Assembly (NCBI GenBank): GCA_045650025.1
Contig: JAZRQR010000078.1
Coordinates: 1 to 41,239 of the forward strand
Direction: 5' to 3'
Length of the DNA stretch: 41,239 bases
Origin: SVQP01 sp045650025
Lineage (GTDB): Bacteria > Bacillota > Clostridia > Oscillospirales > CAG-272
Shown: positions 41,201-41,239 of the stretch, piece by piece
Position numbering within the stretch: position 1 is the first letter of the stretch
Layout: every line of letters begins with the position of its first letter
Made by a program: the position numbers and the translations under genes
The notes under the pieces: model-generated
The model's input: the letters and a program-made list of their open reading frames with translations, nothing else
Database searches by the model: none
What the model was told of the DNA's origin: nothing

Positions 41201-41239
41201 GGGCGATCACATATTTCGGCATAGCCGAAATATGTGATC
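41201..41239. repeat. REP-like hairpin at the right edge
   Basis: A perfect 16-bp stem (GATCACATATTTCGGC / GCCGAAATATGTGATC) with a 3-base ATA loop, preceded by CGGGC. It shares GGGCGATCAC..TTTCGGC with the element at 21501 and is cut by the window end. Confidence 0.78.

Noticed and set aside
40131..41239. Integrated element or prophage edge at the recombinase
   Set aside because: No tRNA, direct repeats, excisionase, or phage or conjugation genes in the window.

Overview
The window looks like chromosomal DNA of a Gram-positive Bacillota, most likely an uncultured gut Clostridia. The evidence is strong Shine-Dalgarno sites (AAGGAGG-type), consensus sigma-A promoters (TTGACA-17-TATAAT), a FakA/PlsX/DegV lipid module, an ECF sigma/anti-sigma pair of the clostridial type, and many carbohydrate-active enzymes. 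Base composition is near balanced and coding density is high. No rRNA, tRNA, CRISPR array, insertion sequence or prophage was seen. About 37 protein genes are present, all apparently intact except one cut by the left edge.

Layout. 1-5570 (minus): a five-gene cluster with a GlpA-like FAD/[2Fe-2S] oxidoreductase, a second FAD oxidoreductase, a DUF1667 Cys-rich protein, a cytoplasmic GH99/WbsX-like hydrolase and a CobW GTPase with a His-rich repeat tail. A divergent gene (5728-7344) encodes a beta-propeller glycosidase. 7590-9981 (plus): ECF sigma factor, its membrane anti-sigma factor and a small membrane protein. 15988-10116 (minus): MalY-type lyase, AIM24-like protein, GH35 beta-galactosidase, metallo-beta-lactamase-fold lipoprotein and VanX-type dipeptidase. 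17587-16094 (minus): uracil permease. 17820-20396 (plus): a Tet(M)/EF-G-like GTPase fused to a C-terminal NYN (Rae1/YacP-like) nuclease domain. 21381-20485, 22409-21576 and 23707-22562 (minus): sugar isomerase-like protein, membrane protein, UPF0316 protein and cyclase. 23943-24560 (plus): FMN reductase.

30098-24599 (minus) is a compact six-gene lipid operon: TetR regulator, FakA, PlsX, DegV/FakB, a GNAT-like protein and an acyl carrier protein. It has a consensus promoter, a palindrome at the start site and a terminator. 30284-33400 (plus): glutamine synthetase, metallophosphoesterase and MBL hydrolase. 36431-33671 (minus): serine hydrolase, APH-fold kinase and a membrane-anchored protein, coupled by ATGA overlaps. 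36597-39275 (plus): a secreted, membrane-anchored paralogue of the GH99-like enzyme. 39979-39314 (minus): a membrane protein. 40131-41141 (plus): a tyrosine recombinase.

The points most worth following are the translation-GTPase/NYN-nuclease fusion, the self-contained fatty-acid-phosphate operon, the intracellular/extracellular GH99-like pair with an unusual Gly-Gly-Cys C-terminal anchor, and a family of intergenic GTAGGGGCGA...TCGCCCCTAC palindromes (REP/REPIN-like) at six or more loci. Functions were assigned by reading motifs, without database searches.
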